Assembly (NCBI GenBank): GCA_023422955.1
Contig: JAFAGG010000072.1
Coordinates: forward strand, 1 to 64,000
DNA: 64,000 bases
Source: Pseudomonadota bacterium
GTDB lineage: Bacteria > Pseudomonadota > Gammaproteobacteria > Burkholderiales > Burkholderiaceae_D
Reading direction: 5' to 3'
Shown here one piece after another: positions 1 through 9,051 of the stretch; the stretch's first letter is position 1; each line of letters begins with the position of its first letter. The translations under genes were made by a program, and so were the position numbers. The notes under the pieces were generated by a model. It did no database searches and had not been told where the DNA came from. It worked only from the letters and a program-made list of their open reading frames with translations.

Positions 1-1
1 G

Positions 2-61
2 AGCTATATCACCAGAGAGCGCGAAATTATGGCGTATCTGGGCAATCGTGTCAACAAATGA
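2..61 (+). CDS. C-terminal tail of an unidentified protein (5' truncated)
   Basis: An open frame enters from the left edge and stops at a TGA at 59-61, giving only 19 residues that end in GNRVNK. The stretch is too short to assign a family. It converges on miaA with a 12-bp gap, and no terminator hairpin is visible between them. It could be the end of a real gene or a chance frame. Confidence 0.35.
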   Translation, partial: SYITREREIMAYLGNRVNK

Positions 62-73
62 CGGGAAGGGAAT

Positions 74-1042
74 TCAAGCCCCGGACTGCTGCGCTTTGCG
101 CAGATGCGCGAGCACATGGGCAGGTGCTTCGGCGTCCAGGCAGTCCACCACGATGCGCTGCGGCATGGAGCGTAGCCAGGTGAGCTGACGTTTTGCCAAT
201 TGCCGCGTGGCGGCGATGCCTTTATCGCGCAAGGCAGCCTTGTCGTATTGACCATCCAGGTATTCCCACGCTTGCCGGTAGCCGACGCAGCGCATGGAAG
301 GCAGGCCCAGGTGCAGGTCGCCGCGCTGGCGCAAGGCCATCACTTCACTGATTAGCCCTTCGGAAGCCAGCATCGCATCGAAGCGCTGCGCGATGCGCGC
401 ATGCAGCACGCTGCGATCCGAAGGCTCAAGCGCTATCGACAGCAAGTTAAACGGCAAGGCGGTCCTCGGTTGCTGCGCGAGCAGGGCCGACATCGGTTTG
501 CCGGTCAGCGCAATGATTTCCAACGCGCGCTGGATGCGCTGCGCATCGTTGGGCTTGAGACGTGCAGCGGTTTCCGGATCGAGTCCGGCAAGCTTTGCAT
601 GCAGCGCGGGATAACCGATGCGCGCCGCTGCCGCATCCAGCTGGGCGCGGACTGCGGGATTGGCTTGTGGCAGGTCATCAAGGCCATCCTGCAAGGCCTT
701 GAAGTACAGCATGGTACCGCCGACCAGCAGCGGCAGCCTGCCGCGCTTGATGATGTCATCGACCAGCCGCAATGCATCCTCGCGGAACTGCATGGCCGAA
801 TAGGATTCGGCGGGATCGAGGATGTCGATCAGGTGATGAGCAACCGCCGCGCGTTCTTCGGCAGTGGGTTTGGCCGTGCCGATATCCATGCCGCGATAGA
901 CCAGCGCGGAATCCACCGAAATGATTTCAACCGGAATATGCCTGGCGATTTCCAGCGCCGCTGCCGTCTTGCCGGAGGCGGTAGGGCCCATGATGGCTAC
1001 CGCCAGCGGCTTGCGGCTTGCCTCATCCATGTGTTGCGACAT
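74..1042 (-). CDS. miaA: tRNA dimethylallyltransferase MiaA
   Basis: MiaA transfers a dimethylallyl group to N6 of A37 in tRNAs that read codons starting with U, the first step towards ms2i6A. The 322-residue protein has the P-loop GPTASGKT at about residues 19-26, followed by the substrate-binding DSALVYRGMDIGTAKP stretch typical of the family. The start used is the ATG at 1042, because it overlaps the mutL stop in a TGATG arrangement. A reading frame open further upstream would add 25 residues inside mutL and is not supported. mutL-miaA coupling is widespread in proteobacteria, and translation is probably coupled here. Length matches the usual size of about 310-320 residues. Confidence 0.95.
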   Translation of the reverse strand: MSQHMDEASRKPLAVAIMGPTASGKTAAALEIARHIPVEIISVDSALVYRGMDIGTAKPTAEERAAVAHHLIDILDPAESYSAMQFREDALRLVDDIIKRGRLPLLVGGTMLYFKALQDGLDDLPQANPAVRAQLDAAAARIGYPALHAKLAGLDPETAARLKPNDAQRIQRALEIIALTGKPMSALLAQQPRTALPFNLLSIALEPSDRSVLHARIAQRFDAMLASEGLISEVMALRQRGDLHLGLPSMRCVGYRQAWEYLDGQYDKAALRDKGIAATRQLAKRQLTWLRSMPQRIVVDCLDAEAPAHVLAHLRKAQQSGA

Positions 1043-2856
1043 CACTGGCCTCGCAGGAACAGCTTGTCGAGATCGGACAGCGCCAGCTGCACCCAGGTCG
1101 GGCGGCCGTGATTGCACTGGTCGGCACGTTCAGTGGCTTCCATCTGCCGCAGCAGCGCATTCATTTCCGGCACGGTCAGCAGGCGATTGGCGCGCACCGC
1201 CGTATGGCAGGCCAGCGTGCCCAGCAATTCATTGCGCCGTTCTATCAATACGCGCGAGCCGCCGTATTCGCGCACATCGCGCAGGATGTCGCGTGCCAGC
1301 GCCTGCGCATCGGCATTCTTCAGCAGCGCGGGAATGGCGCGCACCGCGAGCGTGGTCGGCGACATCGCGCAGATATCGAAACCCAGCGCCGATAGCGTCG
1401 CCTGGTTTTCCTCGACGGTGCCGACTTCGACGGCATCGGCATGGAAGGTGACGGGAATCAGCAAGGGTTGCACGTGCACCGCATCGTCTTCCAGCGCCTG
1501 CTTGAACTGTTCATACAGAATGCGCTCATGGGCCGCATGCATGTCTACCAGCACCAGTCCGCGTGCATTCTGCGCGAGGATGTAGATGCCGTGCAGCTGC
1601 GCCAGCGCGAAGCCGAGCGGATAGTCTGCCGGGACATTGCTCGCATCTTGCATGGACGACGAATAGACTGGCGCCGGCATGGCCGGGTCGCGCGATGAGC
1701 TGAACAGCGCGCCGTAGTCGGCCAGACTTTGCGCCACGCCGCCCGCAGCGGCAGAAGAAAACTGCGGCTCGAAAGAAGCCTGCTGCGGTGTGCGCATCCA
1801 GGGCAGGGCGGAAGACGGCGCTGCGACCGGCGCGGGCGATTCGCCTGCGGAAGTGGCCGAGGTGCGCGCCAAGGCATTGGCTACTGCATGGAAAACGGTC
1901 TGGTGCACGGCGCGGCTGTCGCGAAAGCGCACTTCCGTCTTGGAAGGATGGACATTGACATCGACCAGCGTGGGATCGAGATCCAGCATCAGCACGTAAG
2001 AAGGATAACGGTCGCCGTGCAAGACATCCTGGTAGGCGGCGCGCACCGCATGGGTCAGCACCTTGTCGCGCACGAAGCGGCCGTTCACGTAGAAATACTG
2101 GCAATCGGCGCGCATGCGTGCGGCCGTGGGCAAGCCGATAAAACCATACAGGTGCAAGGGACCGGCGCTTTCATCCACGGTCAAGCGGGCTTGCGCGAAT
2201 TCCTCGCCCAGTATCTGCGCGCTGCGCTTGGACAGATCGCTGGCATTCCAGTGATCGACGGTTTTGCCATTGTGGATCAGCGAGAAGGCGACATCGGAGC
2301 GCGCCAGTGCAACGCGGCGCACCACTTCCGCACAATGGCCGAATTCGGTTTGCTCGGTTTTCAGAAACTTGCGGCGCGCGGGCGTGTTGAAATACAGCTC
2401 CTGCACATCGATGGTGGTACCGCTTGCGCCTGAACTGGGCGTGACTTGCAGGGTCATGCCATCGATCATCGATGCATGCGCGGCGTCCGATGTGCGCGAG
2501 GTCAGCGTGAGTTGCGCGACCGAAGCGATCGACGCCAGCGCTTCGCCGCGAAAGCCCAGCGTCATTACGCGTTCCAGTTCGTCCAGCGACCTGATCTTGG
2601 AGGTGGCGTGCCGCGCCAGCGCCAGCGGCAATTGCATCGGTGCGATGCCGTGGCCGTTGTCGGTGATGGCAATACGCTTCACGCCGCCTTGTTCCAGCCG
2701 TATCGTGATTTGCGTCGCGCCGGCGTCCAGCGCGTTTTCCAGCAATTCCTTGACGACGGCAGCGGGCCGCTCGATCACTTCTCCCGCGGCAATCTGGGAG
2801 ATGAGCTGGTCGGGCAGGGCTTGAATCGGACGAGTGGAAGGGGATGGCGTAGTCAT
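1042..2856 (-). CDS. mutL: DNA mismatch repair protein MutL (endonuclease type)
   Basis: MutL links mismatch recognition by MutS to strand removal. The N-terminal half is a GHKL ATPase with the motifs KELLENALDAGA, DNGHGI and GFRGEALASI. The C-terminal half is the dimerisation domain. That domain carries DMHA-AH-E-RILY-E at about residue 437, matching the DxHA(X)2E(X)4E metal-binding signature of MutL proteins that nick DNA themselves, with supporting ACHTAVRAN and CNHGRP motifs nearer the C-terminus. The E. coli protein lacks these motifs and relies on MutH. The start is the ATG at 2856 (604 residues); an in-frame start 10 codons upstream is possible. It lies downstream of amiC with a 54-bp gap and overlaps miaA. 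Confidence 0.95.
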   Translation of the reverse strand: MTTPSPSTRPIQALPDQLISQIAAGEVIERPAAVVKELLENALDAGATQITIRLEQGGVKRIAITDNGHGIAPMQLPLALARHATSKIRSLDELERVMTLGFRGEALASIASVAQLTLTSRTSDAAHASMIDGMTLQVTPSSGASGTTIDVQELYFNTPARRKFLKTEQTEFGHCAEVVRRVALARSDVAFSLIHNGKTVDHWNASDLSKRSAQILGEEFAQARLTVDESAGPLHLYGFIGLPTAARMRADCQYFYVNGRFVRDKVLTHAVRAAYQDVLHGDRYPSYVLMLDLDPTLVDVNVHPSKTEVRFRDSRAVHQTVFHAVANALARTSATSAGESPAPVAAPSSALPWMRTPQQASFEPQFSSAAAGGVAQSLADYGALFSSSRDPAMPAPVYSSSMQDASNVPADYPLGFALAQLHGIYILAQNARGLVLVDMHAAHERILYEQFKQALEDDAVHVQPLLIPVTFHADAVEVGTVEENQATLSALGFDICAMSPTTLAVRAIPALLKNADAQALARDILRDVREYGGSRVLIERRNELLGTLACHTAVRANRLLTVPEMNALLRQMEATERADQCNHGRPTWVQLALSDLDKLFLRGQ

Positions 2857-2910
2857 CCCGGGATTATACCGTTGCCCACCCGGCATCAGGCAGGCAAGGC
2901 GCTTCGGGGA

Positions 2911-4197
2911 TTACGCTATGCGGCTTCTTGCCAAAGGCGGATTCTGTTCCAGGTAGCGCAGGATGCCGCGCGTGATGGCATCTGCCATCTTGTTCTGGTA
3001 GGCATTGTCGGTCAGCTTGGCTTCTTCTTCCGGATTGGAAATGAAGGCGGTCTCGATCAGGATGCTGGGAATGTCCGGCGCTTTCAGGACAGCGAAACCC
3101 GCCTGTTCAACTGCCGGCTTGTGCAGGCGGTTGATGCCGCCGATCTCGCTCAGCACGGATTTCGCCAGTTTCATGCTGTCCTTGATCTGGGCCGTGGTCG
3201 ACAAGTCCAGCAGCACCTGCGCCAGATGATTGTCGCGCTTCTTGAGATTGACACCGCCGATCAGGTCGGCCGAGTTTTCCTTGTTGGCCAGCCAGCGTGC
3301 GGCAGCCGAGCTGGCGCCTTTCTCCGACAGCGCGAACACCGAAGAGCCGCGCGCATGCGGCTCTATCCAGGCATCGGCATGGATGGAAACCAGCAGGTCG
3401 GCTTGTACCTTGCGCGCTTTTTGCACGCGCACATGCAGCGGTACAAAAAAGTCGCCATCGCGCGTGAGCATTACGCGGATGTTGGACTGGGCTTCGAGGC
3501 GGGTCTTGAGACGCTTGGCAATCGATAGCACCACGTCTTTTTCTCGGCTGCCGCGCCGGCCGATGGCGCCCGGATCTTCGCCGCCGTGGCCGGGATCGAG
3601 CGCGATCGTGATCATGCGCGAAACCTGCGGCGCGGCTTGCGGTTTTTCCGCGGGCGCTTGCGCTTGCTGCGTGGGCGCCGGTTCAGCCTGCGGCCTGTTC
3701 ATTTGATTGCTGCGCTCGATCAGCGCGGCAATGGGGTCAGGCGGATTGACCGGATACAGATCGAAAATCAGCCGGTGCTGATAGCCGGCAATCGGCGGCA
3801 GGGTGAATACCTGCGGTGCGATCTTGTCTTTCAGATCGAATACCAGCCGCACGACGCCGGGGCGATTCTGGCCCACGCGCACTTGCCGGATGTAAGGATC
3901 GTCCGAGTGGATTTTTGCGATCAGGTTGGTCAATGCGGCATTGAGTTCTATGCCTTCGATATCGACCACCAGTCGCTCCGGGTTGGAAATCAGGAAGTGG
4001 TTGGTCTTGAGTTCGGACGTGTTTTCCAGCGTGACGCGCGTATATTCTTCAGCCGGCCACACCCGCACCGCGACGATTTGCGTGGCATGGGACTGCACGC
4101 CGAAAGTCGACAGCAACAGCGTGCCGCCGGCCCTCAGGACGGTGCGTCGCGTTTTGGAGCTCAGGATTTTTTTCTGATTTTCAGTCGGTTGAGACAT
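2911..4197 (-). CDS. amiC: N-acetylmuramoyl-L-alanine amidase AmiC (AMIN + Amidase_3)
   Basis: This is a periplasmic zinc amidase that cuts the bond between MurNAc and L-alanine to split the septum during cell separation. The N-terminus has a twin-arginine-like sequence (KTRRTVLRAGG) followed by a hydrophobic run, which fits Tat export as for E. coli AmiC. An AMIN domain (about residues 40-150) targets it to the septum. A proline/alanine/glutamine-rich linker follows, then the Amidase_3 domain (about 193-415). Zinc ligands are visible in DPGHGG, SREKD and SIHADAW, and the catalytic glutamate in LIETAFISN. The first 37 bp overlap the end of tsaE, so the two are probably cotranscribed. 428 residues. 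Confidence 0.94.
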   Translation of the reverse strand: MSQPTENQKKILSSKTRRTVLRAGGTLLLSTFGVQSHATQIVAVRVWPAEEYTRVTLENTSELKTNHFLISNPERLVVDIEGIELNAALTNLIAKIHSDDPYIRQVRVGQNRPGVVRLVFDLKDKIAPQVFTLPPIAGYQHRLIFDLYPVNPPDPIAALIERSNQMNRPQAEPAPTQQAQAPAEKPQAAPQVSRMITIALDPGHGGEDPGAIGRRGSREKDVVLSIAKRLKTRLEAQSNIRVMLTRDGDFFVPLHVRVQKARKVQADLLVSIHADAWIEPHARGSSVFALSEKGASSAAARWLANKENSADLIGGVNLKKRDNHLAQVLLDLSTTAQIKDSMKLAKSVLSEIGGINRLHKPAVEQAGFAVLKAPDIPSILIETAFISNPEEEAKLTDNAYQNKMADAITRGILRYLEQNPPLARSRIA

Positions 4198-4646
4198 TGA
4201 GAACCTTGCTCAGATAAGGCATGTAACTGCACATCACGTCCTTCACCTGAAACCGCCAGCACTATCTTCAGATCGGGCGGCGGCAATACGGAGCCGGCTT
4301 TTTCCGGCCATTCCACAAGGCAAATGTTACCGTGATTAAAGTATTCGCGAAAGCCTGCCTCGATAAATTCCTCGGGGCTGGACATTCTGTACAGATCGAA
4401 GTGGATGACATCCACTGCCTTTTTATCGAGCACGATGGTGTAAGGCTCGGCCAAAGTATAGGTAGGACTCTTAACCGGACCGGCATAACCGGCAGCATGC
4501 AGCAGCGCGCGCGTGAGTGCAGTTTTACCTGCACCGAGGTCGCCATGCAGATGAATGGTCAGGCCGGGAACCAGGACTTTGGCCAGTGAGGCGCCCAACG
4601 CGCGCGTGGCTTTCTCGTTCTCCAGGTAGGCGTTCAGTTGCTGCAT
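4161..4646 (-). CDS. tsaE: tRNA threonylcarbamoyladenosine biosynthesis ATPase TsaE
   Basis: TsaE is the small ATPase of the t6A37 tRNA modification complex, which works with TsaB, TsaD and TsaC. The 161-residue protein has the Walker A motif GDLGAGKT at about residues 35-42, the family motif SPTYTL, and the HFDLYR and VEWPE motifs typical of TsaE. It heads the minus-strand run tsaE-amiC-mutL-miaA and overlaps amiC by 37 bp. Its partner tsaD lies about 8 kb away in this window. The upstream gene queG is divergent, so a promoter region is expected at about 4647-4780. Confidence 0.94.
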   Translation of the reverse strand: MQQLNAYLENEKATRALGASLAKVLVPGLTIHLHGDLGAGKTALTRALLHAAGYAGPVKSPTYTLAEPYTIVLDKKAVDVIHFDLYRMSSPEEFIEAGFREYFNHGNICLVEWPEKAGSVLPPPDLKIVLAVSGEGRDVQLHALSEQGSQCLNRLKIRKKS

Positions 4647-4780
4647 CTCGTAAAATAAGCCGTGTCGGAAAGCCGGAAGTATTGCATATCCGGCCAGATT
4701 TATTGCTGCGCTGGCGCATGTCGCCGGCCGTCTCTTCCACTTTTCTTTTCTATCGAGCCGCCGTGTCCCTTCCCGAAGTC

Positions 4781-5875
4781 ATGAATCCGGCTGCATTGGC
4801 TGCCACCATCAAGGCATGGGGACGGGAGCTGGGTTTTGCCGATGTACGCATCAGCGGCATTGACTTGTCGCGCGCAGAAGCAGGTTTGCAGGCCTGGCTG
4901 GATGCCGGTCATCATGGCGAGATGGATTACATGGCCGCGCATGGCATGAAGCGCGCGCGGCCTGCCGAACTGGTGCCGGGAACGCAGCGCGTGATCACTG
5001 CGCGCATGGACTATCTGCCGCAGAGCGTGGACGACAACTGGCGCGACACCGAGTGGTCGCGCAGCCGCGATGCGCAGCAGGCAGTGGTATCGGTTTATGC
5101 AAGGGGGCGCGATTATCACAAGGTCTTGCGTGCTCGCCTGCAGCAACTGGCGCAGCGCATTGAAAATGAAGCCGGCGCTTTCGGTTACCGCGTCTTCACC
5201 GATTCCGCGCCGGTGATGGAAGTGGCCCTAGCGAGCAAGGCCGGTCTGGGCTGGCGCGGCAAGCACACGCTGCTATTGACGCGTGAAGCCGGGTCCATGT
5301 TTTTTCTTGGCGAAATGTATACCGATCTTCCCTTGCCGGTGGATGAGCCGGTCAGCAATCATTGCGGCCAGTGCCATGCCTGCATAGACGTCTGTCCGAC
5401 GCAGGCGATACTCGCGCCCTACAAGCTGGATGCACGGCGCTGCATTTCCTATCTGACCATAGAACTCAAGGGCAGCATACCGCTGGAACTGCGGCCATTG
5501 ATCGGCAACCGCGTGCTGGGTTGCGACGATTGCCAGCTGATCTGCCCGTGGAACAAGTTTGCCAAACGCGCGGTGCTGGCTGATTTCAATGTGCGCAACG
5601 GACTGGATGGCGCGACATTGGTGGAATTATTTGCGTGGACTGAAGAGGAGTTCAACCAGCGCCTGGAAGGCAGTGCGATACGGCGTATCGGCCATGAGCG
5701 CTGGCTGCGCAATATCGCGGTCGGCCTGGGCAATGCGGCAAAAATTCTTCCGGGCGATCCCGGCATGATGCAAGCCTTGCAGCAGCGCGCCTCACATCCT
5801 TCGGCACTGGTAAGAGAGCATGTGGCCTGGGCATTGGCGCAGCATGAGCTGGTTAACGGTGCCGTGAAGCGATAA
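4781..5875 (+). CDS. queG: Epoxyqueuosine reductase QueG
   Basis: QueG reduces epoxyqueuosine to queuosine in the wobble position of GUN-decoding tRNAs, using cobalamin and two [4Fe-4S] clusters. Two ferredoxin-like cysteine sets are visible, CGQCHACIDVCP at about residues 195-206 and CDDCQLICPWN at about 248-258. The C-terminal part ends in a HEAT-like segment. The chosen ATG at 4781 gives 364 residues, close to the family length. A GTG at 4763 and an ATG at 4718 are alternatives, and none has a strong Shine-Dalgarno. It is divergent from tsaE and its stop abuts the stop of the convergent AEC transporter gene. Confidence 0.93.
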   Translation: MNPAALAATIKAWGRELGFADVRISGIDLSRAEAGLQAWLDAGHHGEMDYMAAHGMKRARPAELVPGTQRVITARMDYLPQSVDDNWRDTEWSRSRDAQQAVVSVYARGRDYHKVLRARLQQLAQRIENEAGAFGYRVFTDSAPVMEVALASKAGLGWRGKHTLLLTREAGSMFFLGEMYTDLPLPVDEPVSNHCGQCHACIDVCPTQAILAPYKLDARRCISYLTIELKGSIPLELRPLIGNRVLGCDDCQLICPWNKFAKRAVLADFNVRNGLDGATLVELFAWTEEEFNQRLEGSAIRRIGHERWLRNIAVGLGNAAKILPGDPGMMQALQQRASHPSALVREHVAWALAQHELVNGAVKR

Positions 5876-6766
5876 CTACAGCACCAGCGACAGCCACAGC
5901 GGCAAAGTAAACAGCGATAGCACCGTGCTGGCCGAAATCAGGAATGCCACCAGCGGACCATTGCCGCCCATGCGAACCGCCAGTACATAGGCGCTGGAAG
6001 CAGTGGGCAGCGCGGCGAACATCACGACAATTTGCATCTGCAGCGGCGGCAGGCCGATCCAGGTCGCTGCGGCGTAAGTGATGGCCGGCACCGCCAGCAG
6101 TTTCACCGCCAGGAAATAGGAACCGATACCGCGCGCTTCGCTATGGCCTGCCAGGCGCAGGCCGGCTCCCACCGCGATCAGGCCCAGCGCAATCGACGCA
6201 TTGCCCAGCCGCACCAGGATCAGATGGCCGACTTCCGGCAACTGCAAGCCTGACACATTGAACAACAAGCCGCCGGCAGTCGCCATCAGCAAGGGATTGC
6301 GCACGATTTCGCGCATCAGGCCGCCGCTGCGATGCGCGAGCGCATGCACGGCGGCGAAGTTGCAGAGGGGGACGGCAAAGCCGATGATCAGCCCCATTAG
6401 CGCCGTGCCTTCTTCGCCGCCCAGCCGGGAAGCGACTGCCAGCGAGATGTAGGAATTGAAACGGAAAGCGGTTTGCACGCCCGATTCAAACACCATGGGC
6501 CCGACCTTAAACAGCGGCTTGGCCAGCCAGCCCAGCGCGATGCCGGACAATACCGCCAGCAGCGCGATCGGGATCAGCTTGCTGGTGCTGTTGAAGTCGA
6601 GCGGTGCGCGCGAGGTGCTATAAAACAGCAGCGCCGGGAACAGGATGAAATAGATCAGCTTTTCCAGCCCGGTCCAGAAGGCCGGACCCCAGTCGGTATA
6701 GCGAAACAGCGCGAAGCCGATCAGGATCAGCGCGAAATCCGGCAGCAGGATGGTGGCGATAGACAT
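5876..6766 (-). CDS. AEC-family transporter (auxin efflux carrier fold)
   Basis: This 296-residue integral membrane protein has about ten hydrophobic segments in two halves. It resembles bacterial members of the auxin efflux carrier family, such as malate or other organic-acid permeases. The second half contains the family-typical LPTASSAYVLAVRMGGN stretch before the last two segments. The substrate cannot be predicted from sequence. Its stop abuts that of queG, and it is divergent from ogt with about 170 bp between the two starts. No operon partner is seen. Confidence 0.85.
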   Translation of the reverse strand: MSIATILLPDFALILIGFALFRYTDWGPAFWTGLEKLIYFILFPALLFYSTSRAPLDFNSTSKLIPIALLAVLSGIALGWLAKPLFKVGPMVFESGVQTAFRFNSYISLAVASRLGGEEGTALMGLIIGFAVPLCNFAAVHALAHRSGGLMREIVRNPLLMATAGGLLFNVSGLQLPEVGHLILVRLGNASIALGLIAVGAGLRLAGHSEARGIGSYFLAVKLLAVPAITYAAATWIGLPPLQMQIVVMFAALPTASSAYVLAVRMGGNGPLVAFLISASTVLSLFTLPLWLSLVL

Positions 6767-6937
6767 GCAAGGAGGCGCAAAGCCGGTCAGAAGATAGTGT
6801 CCGCGCCGGATGGGCGGAATATGCCGCCATTTTACCTAAAGCCAGGCCGGGCTTGGCATCGGTCTGAAGGAATTGTGATGTGAACGCCGCGCCCATCATG
6901 CTCACAGGCGCAAGCGGAATTGTTTTATGCTAGCGCC

Positions 6938-7438
6938 ATGAAATCCGTACTTGTCGATATTTTCTCCGTTGTCATTGCCGCACCCTTCGGTGCCGTAGGC
7001 ATACGCACCGGCGACGGCCTGGTGAAGGAAGTGGTCTACCTGCCGAAAGCCTATCCCGAAAAAGAGCCAGCCGATGCCCTTGCCGAGCAGGCGGCATGGC
7101 AGATCCAGCGCTATTTCACGGAACCCGACTTCCGCTTCGAGCTGCCGCTGGCGCCGGTCGGAACCGCATTTCAGAAAAAGGTATGGGATACGATCTCCGC
7201 GATTCCGCGCGGCGAGGTGCTGACCTACGGGCAGGTGGCGCGCCGCATCGGTTCCGCGCCGCGCGCGGTGGGACAAGCCTGCGGCGCCAACTGGTATCCG
7301 ATCATCATTCCCTGCCATCGCGTGACGGCCACCGGCGGGCTGGGCGGCTTTTCCAACAGCGACGATGCCAGCGGTTTTCATCTCGGCGTGAAGCGCTGGC
7401 TGCTGGCGCATGAAGATGTGGCGGCGTATGCGCCGTAG
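6938..7438 (+). CDS. ogt: Methylated-DNA--protein-cysteine methyltransferase
   Basis: This suicide repair protein removes methyl groups from O6-methylguanine by transferring them to its own cysteine. The active site IPCHRV is present with Cys at about residue 126, preceded by the helix-turn-helix segment GQVARRIG that inserts into the minor groove. Length is 166 residues from the ATG at 6938. An ATG six codons upstream (6920) is possible. The family N-terminal domain is short, as in stand-alone Ogt proteins, with no Ada-type regulatory domain. The end of the gene overlaps the likely start of xerD. Confidence 0.92.
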   Translation: MKSVLVDIFSVVIAAPFGAVGIRTGDGLVKEVVYLPKAYPEKEPADALAEQAAWQIQRYFTEPDFRFELPLAPVGTAFQKKVWDTISAIPRGEVLTYGQVARRIGSAPRAVGQACGANWYPIIIPCHRVTATGGLGGFSNSDDASGFHLGVKRWLLAHEDVAAYAP

Positions 7439-8360
7439 TGAAAAAAACAATGACCAGCCCGATGAGCCGCTAGTCAGCCAGGCCGACATCGATGCCTTTT
7501 GCGACACCTTGTGGCTGGAAGATGGACTGGCAAAAAATTCTCTCGATGCTTACCGGCGCGATCTGACATTGTTCGCGCGCTGGCTGCAATCCGAACGCGG
7601 CATGCATCTCTATGAGGTCAAGGCGCAGGACCTGAATGCCTATTTCGCCGCCCGCCATGCCAACACCAAGGCCACCTCAGCCAATCGCCGTCTCGCTGCA
7701 TTAAAGCGCTTTTACCAGCTGGCCCAGCGCCAAAACCGCATCAGCGCCGATCCCTGTCTGCGCATGAAAGCCGCCAGGCAGGCGCCGCGTCATCCCAAGA
7801 TACTGACCGAAGCGCAGGTGGAAGCGCTGCTGGCGGCACCCGATGTCGCGACGCCGCTGGGCCTGCGCGACCGCACCATGCTGGAGCTGATGTATGCGAG
7901 CGGCTTGCGCGTGTCGGAACTGGTGCTGCTCAAATGGGTGGAGGTCGGCATGCAGGAAGGCGTGCTGCGCATTACCGGCAAGGGCAACAAGACTCGACTG
8001 GTGCCTTTCGGCGAAGAAGCCAGGAGCTGGATTGCGCGTTACATGGACGAGTCGCGGCCGCAGATACTGAACGGGCAGCAGCATGACGCGCTGTTCGTCA
8101 CCGCGCGCGGCGGGCCGATGACGCGCCAGATGTTCTGGACGCTGGTGAAAAAACATGCAGCGGCGGCCAGCATCCATGCGCCGCTGTCGCCGCATACGCT
8201 GCGCCATGCCTTTGCCACGCATCTGCTCAATCACGGCGCCGACCTGCGCGTGGTGCAAATGCTGCTCGGCCATGCCGATATCTCCACTACCCAGATCTAT
8301 ACGCACGTGGCACGAGAGCGCCTGAAAAAGCTGCATGCCATGCATCACCCGCGCGGCTGA
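7428..8360 (+). CDS. xerD: Site-specific tyrosine recombinase XerD
   Basis: XerD with XerC resolves chromosome dimers at dif near the division septum. The 310-residue protein has an N-terminal SAM-like DNA-binding domain (about 17-103) and a C-terminal catalytic domain. All six active-site residues are visible: Arg161 (GLRVSEL), Lys185 (GKGNK), His256 and Arg259 (HTLRH), His282 (LGHAD) and Tyr291 (QIYTH). The ATG at 7428 overlaps the ogt stop. ATGs at 7410 and 7416 would add a few residues. This is the chromosomal housekeeping type rather than a phage or integron integrase, because its sequence is close to XerD throughout and no att-like repeats flank it. Confidence 0.93.
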   Translation: MRRSEKNNDQPDEPLVSQADIDAFCDTLWLEDGLAKNSLDAYRRDLTLFARWLQSERGMHLYEVKAQDLNAYFAARHANTKATSANRRLAALKRFYQLAQRQNRISADPCLRMKAARQAPRHPKILTEAQVEALLAAPDVATPLGLRDRTMLELMYASGLRVSELVLLKWVEVGMQEGVLRITGKGNKTRLVPFGEEARSWIARYMDESRPQILNGQQHDALFVTARGGPMTRQMFWTLVKKHAAAASIHAPLSPHTLRHAFATHLLNHGADLRVVQMLLGHADISTTQIYTHVARERLKKLHAMHHPRG

Positions 8361-8502
8361 GGGGTGCTGAAGGCCGCTGAAGCGGGCGCATACGTGGCGC
8401 AACACCCGGCGGCAGAATGCATGCCTGCACGGGAGAAAGCTGTGCGGCGACAGGCTGACCTATTGCATAATGGCGTCCTGTTTTAAATTGAAAGCAGGAT
8501 TC

Positions 8503-8994
8503 ATGGCAAAAAAAGGACATGTGTCCGAAACGCCCGCGACGCAGTTCCTGCGCCAGCGCAGCGTCGATTTTTCGGAGCATCCGTACGAGTACGAGGAACA
8601 TGGCGGCACCACTGTCTCGGCCCGGGAGCTGGGTGTGGAGGAGCATGCGGTGGTCAAGACGCTGATCATGCAGGATGAAGCGGCGCGCCCGCTGATGGTA
8701 CTGATGCATGGCGATAAAAAGGTATCGACCAAGAACCTGGCGCGCCAGCTCGGTTGCAAATCGGTGGAACCCTGCAAGCCGGAAGTGGCGAACCGTCATT
8801 CCGGTTACCTGATCGGCGGCACTTCGCCTTTCGCTACTCGCAAGGCCATGCCGGTCTATGCGGAACAGAGCATCCTGGAACTGGAAAAAATTTATATCAA
8901 TGGCGGCCGGCGCGGTTTCCTGGTGGGGCTGGCGCCGCAACAACTGCCTGAGTTGCTGCCGCTGACGCCGGTGAGCTGTGCCATCGATGAATAA
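8503..8994 (+). CDS. ybaK: YbaK-like Cys-tRNA(Pro)/aminoacyl-tRNA deacylase
   Basis: This is a small trans-editing enzyme of the YbaK/EbsC family that hydrolyses mischarged Cys-tRNA(Pro) in the cytoplasm. The 163-residue protein shows the family core VVKTLIM, the conserved lysine in KKVSTKNLA and the GYLIGGTSPF loop, which together suit YbaK rather than ProX or the ProRS INS domain. An AGCAGGA Shine-Dalgarno lies just ahead of the ATG at 8503. A CATAAT -10-like element at 8466-8471 lies upstream, without an obvious -35. It stands alone between xerD and plsY. Confidence 0.9.
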   Translation: MAKKGHVSETPATQFLRQRSVDFSEHPYEYEEHGGTTVSARELGVEEHAVVKTLIMQDEAARPLMVLMHGDKKVSTKNLARQLGCKSVEPCKPEVANRHSGYLIGGTSPFATRKAMPVYAEQSILELEKIYINGGRRGFLVGLAPQQLPELLPLTPVSCAIDE

Positions 8995-9051
8995 GGCCGC
9001 GCTGTCCTGCAGCGTAAGAACAAGCGGATCCGAACGGATCACGAGGAGAAA

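Noticed and set aside
7428..8360. Tyrosine recombinase as sign of a mobile element
   Set aside because: The protein is a housekeeping XerD, with no att-like repeats, cargo or integrase-type N-terminus around it.
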